Program-made: the position numbers and the translations under genes | Notes under the pieces: model-generated | Databases searched by the model: none | Told to the model about the DNA's origin: nothing | The model's input: only the letters and a program-made list of their open reading frames with translations | Part shown: positions 7,371 to 7,868 of the stretch, one piece after another | Position numbering within the stretch: position 1 is the first letter of the stretch | How the letters are laid out: each line of letters opens with the position of its first letter | Assembly (NCBI GenBank): GCA_030679615.1 | Contig: JAUXSJ010000362.1 | Span: forward strand, 1 to 7,868 | DNA: 7,868 nt | Direction of reading: 5' to 3' | From: Parachlamydiaceae bacterium | GTDB taxonomy: Bacteria; Chlamydiota; Chlamydiia; Chlamydiales; Parachlamydiaceae

Positions 7371-7868
7371 TTAAACACCTTTAAATAAAGTGGTTCCAGC
7401 AAAGATGCCTATTCCATATTTACCAATTGTATAGCCAAATAATTCACCTTTTTCCGTATCAGAAAGTTGATGATAATTTTCACAAAGAACTCTCGCTTTG
7501 TCGACACATTCCTCAATTGTATCCCAATCAAAATTTTTGCAAAATTCTGCTGCACTTTCTCCCATTTCATAACATGCACTAGAAAAATCTTGAATAGATT
7601 CAACAGGGTGTTGGGCGGTTGCCCAAAGAACATCTCCTAAACCATAAACTGAATTGCATAATGAGGGTACGAATTCTACAGCAGCTTCTTTGGCTCCATT
7701 AACAGTGCTACGTAAAAGTGCTTCAGTGAAATCGTTAGATACTTCTACCCTTGGATATTCAAGTTCCCCACATCTATTTGATTTTAAATAATCCTCTAGA
7801 ACTTCATCGAAGTTGCCTAATTCAAAATATGCAGTAGCCCTTAGAAAATAAGCTGTTTTGTTTTTAGG
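7371..7868 (-). CDS. N-terminal fragment: TPR-like helical protein (partial, ends at the TAA)
   Basis: The frame is open from the window edge to the TAA, giving 165 residues. The first visible part, KTAYFLRATAYFELGNFDEVLEDY, fits one TPR hairpin (helix A plus helix B with the typical Ala, Tyr, Gly and Asp positions), so more TPRs probably precede it. Next comes an amphipathic helical region (FTEALLRSTVNGAKEAAVEF, VYGLGDVLWATAQHPVESI), then a second helical region with DWDTIEECVDKARVL and the motif LSDTEKGELFGYTIGKYG. The latter is the linker I associate with Parachlamydiales proteins carrying C-terminal nuclease toxins. If translation stops at 7371 this product lacks the toxin domain. A shorter start at 7565 is possible, but the coding sense plainly continues upstream of it. 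Confidence 0.7.
   Translation of the reverse strand, partial: PKNKTAYFLRATAYFELGNFDEVLEDYLKSNRCGELEYPRVEVSNDFTEALLRSTVNGAKEAAVEFVPSLCNSVYGLGDVLWATAQHPVESIQDFSSACYEMGESAAEFCKNFDWDTIEECVDKARVLCENYHQLSDTEKGELFGYTIGKYGIGIFAGTTLFKGV

Larger units (their letters stand above)
6924..7868 (-). pseudogene. TPR-polymorphic toxin type 50 protein gene, interrupted by an in-frame TAA (5' end outside window)
   Basis: Read as one frame, this stretch encodes 165 residues, a TAA at 7373-7371, 16 more residues (ALKRLKNANKVCNLEA) and then the 132-residue toxin-domain ORF. There is no frameshift: both halves are in the same frame and are continuous by sense. The joined order is a TPR-like hairpin, a helical linker (KGELFGYTIGKYG), a glycine-rich hydrophobic turn (GIGIFAGTTLFKGV), then KRLKNAN, HASEREAFFKN and the Ntox50 domain. 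From memory, intact chlamydial relatives read through this junction with an ordinary residue after KGV, so the TAA looks like a nonsense mutation in a once single gene. A sequencing error, readthrough or restart of translation at 7322 could still leave a working product. Confidence 0.7.

Noticed and set aside
7409..7633. 74-codon minus-strand frame (MFFGQPPNTLL...)
   Set aside because: It overlaps the TPR/linker coding sequence in another frame. The other frame gives coherent family motifs (LSDTEKGELFGYTIGKYG) and stays open to the window edge.
1..7868. tRNA, rRNA, CRISPR array or insertion sequence
   Set aside because: No cloverleaf-like sequence, rRNA motif, regularly spaced repeats, transposase motif or terminal inverted repeats were seen on either strand.

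Overview
This is AT-rich DNA in which every supported gene lies on the minus strand, so the genes read from high to low coordinates. The protein families point to an environmental (amoeba-associated) chlamydia, probably a Parachlamydiaceae relative such as Protochlamydia, Neochlamydia or Parachlamydia. Two things support this. The giant RHS protein ends in a domain that resembles the Chlamydiae-specific DUF687 family, and the upstream TPR/polymorphic-toxin-50 protein has an architecture I associate with Parachlamydiales. Both are recognised from memory of the families, not from a search.

Layout in transcription order. From 7868 to 6924 there is one reading frame, with its 5' end outside the window. 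It encodes a TPR-type helical protein whose C-terminus is a polymorphic toxin type 50 (Ntox50) nuclease-like domain. An in-frame TAA at 7371-7373 splits it into an N-terminal part and a 132-codon toxin-domain ORF. The toxin stop overlaps the next start as ATGA (6927-6924), and the following small acidic protein (6927-6628) is the natural candidate immunity protein. After a 145-base gap holding a 9-bp inverted repeat around a possible -10 box comes a 219-residue protein of unknown function (6482-5823). A 340-base gap follows, with a perfect TTGACA box near its downstream end. Then comes the 1810-residue secreted RHS/YD-repeat protein (5482-50). Only 21 bases after its stop, the first codons of another gene with a signal-peptide-like start (28 to 1) run off the window.

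The window reads as a polymorphic-toxin locus: a toxin/immunity pair, an unknown protein that could be a further immunity or accessory factor, and an RHS cocoon protein with a Sec signal peptide and a variable C-terminal tip. The most notable points are the hydrolase-like DUF687-type tip on the RHS protein, the variant self-cleavage motif in front of it (DPAGY, 18 residues, DLFGL), and the nonsense codon that separates the Ntox50 domain from its N-terminal carrier while the toxin ORF and its overlap with the immunity gene stay intact.
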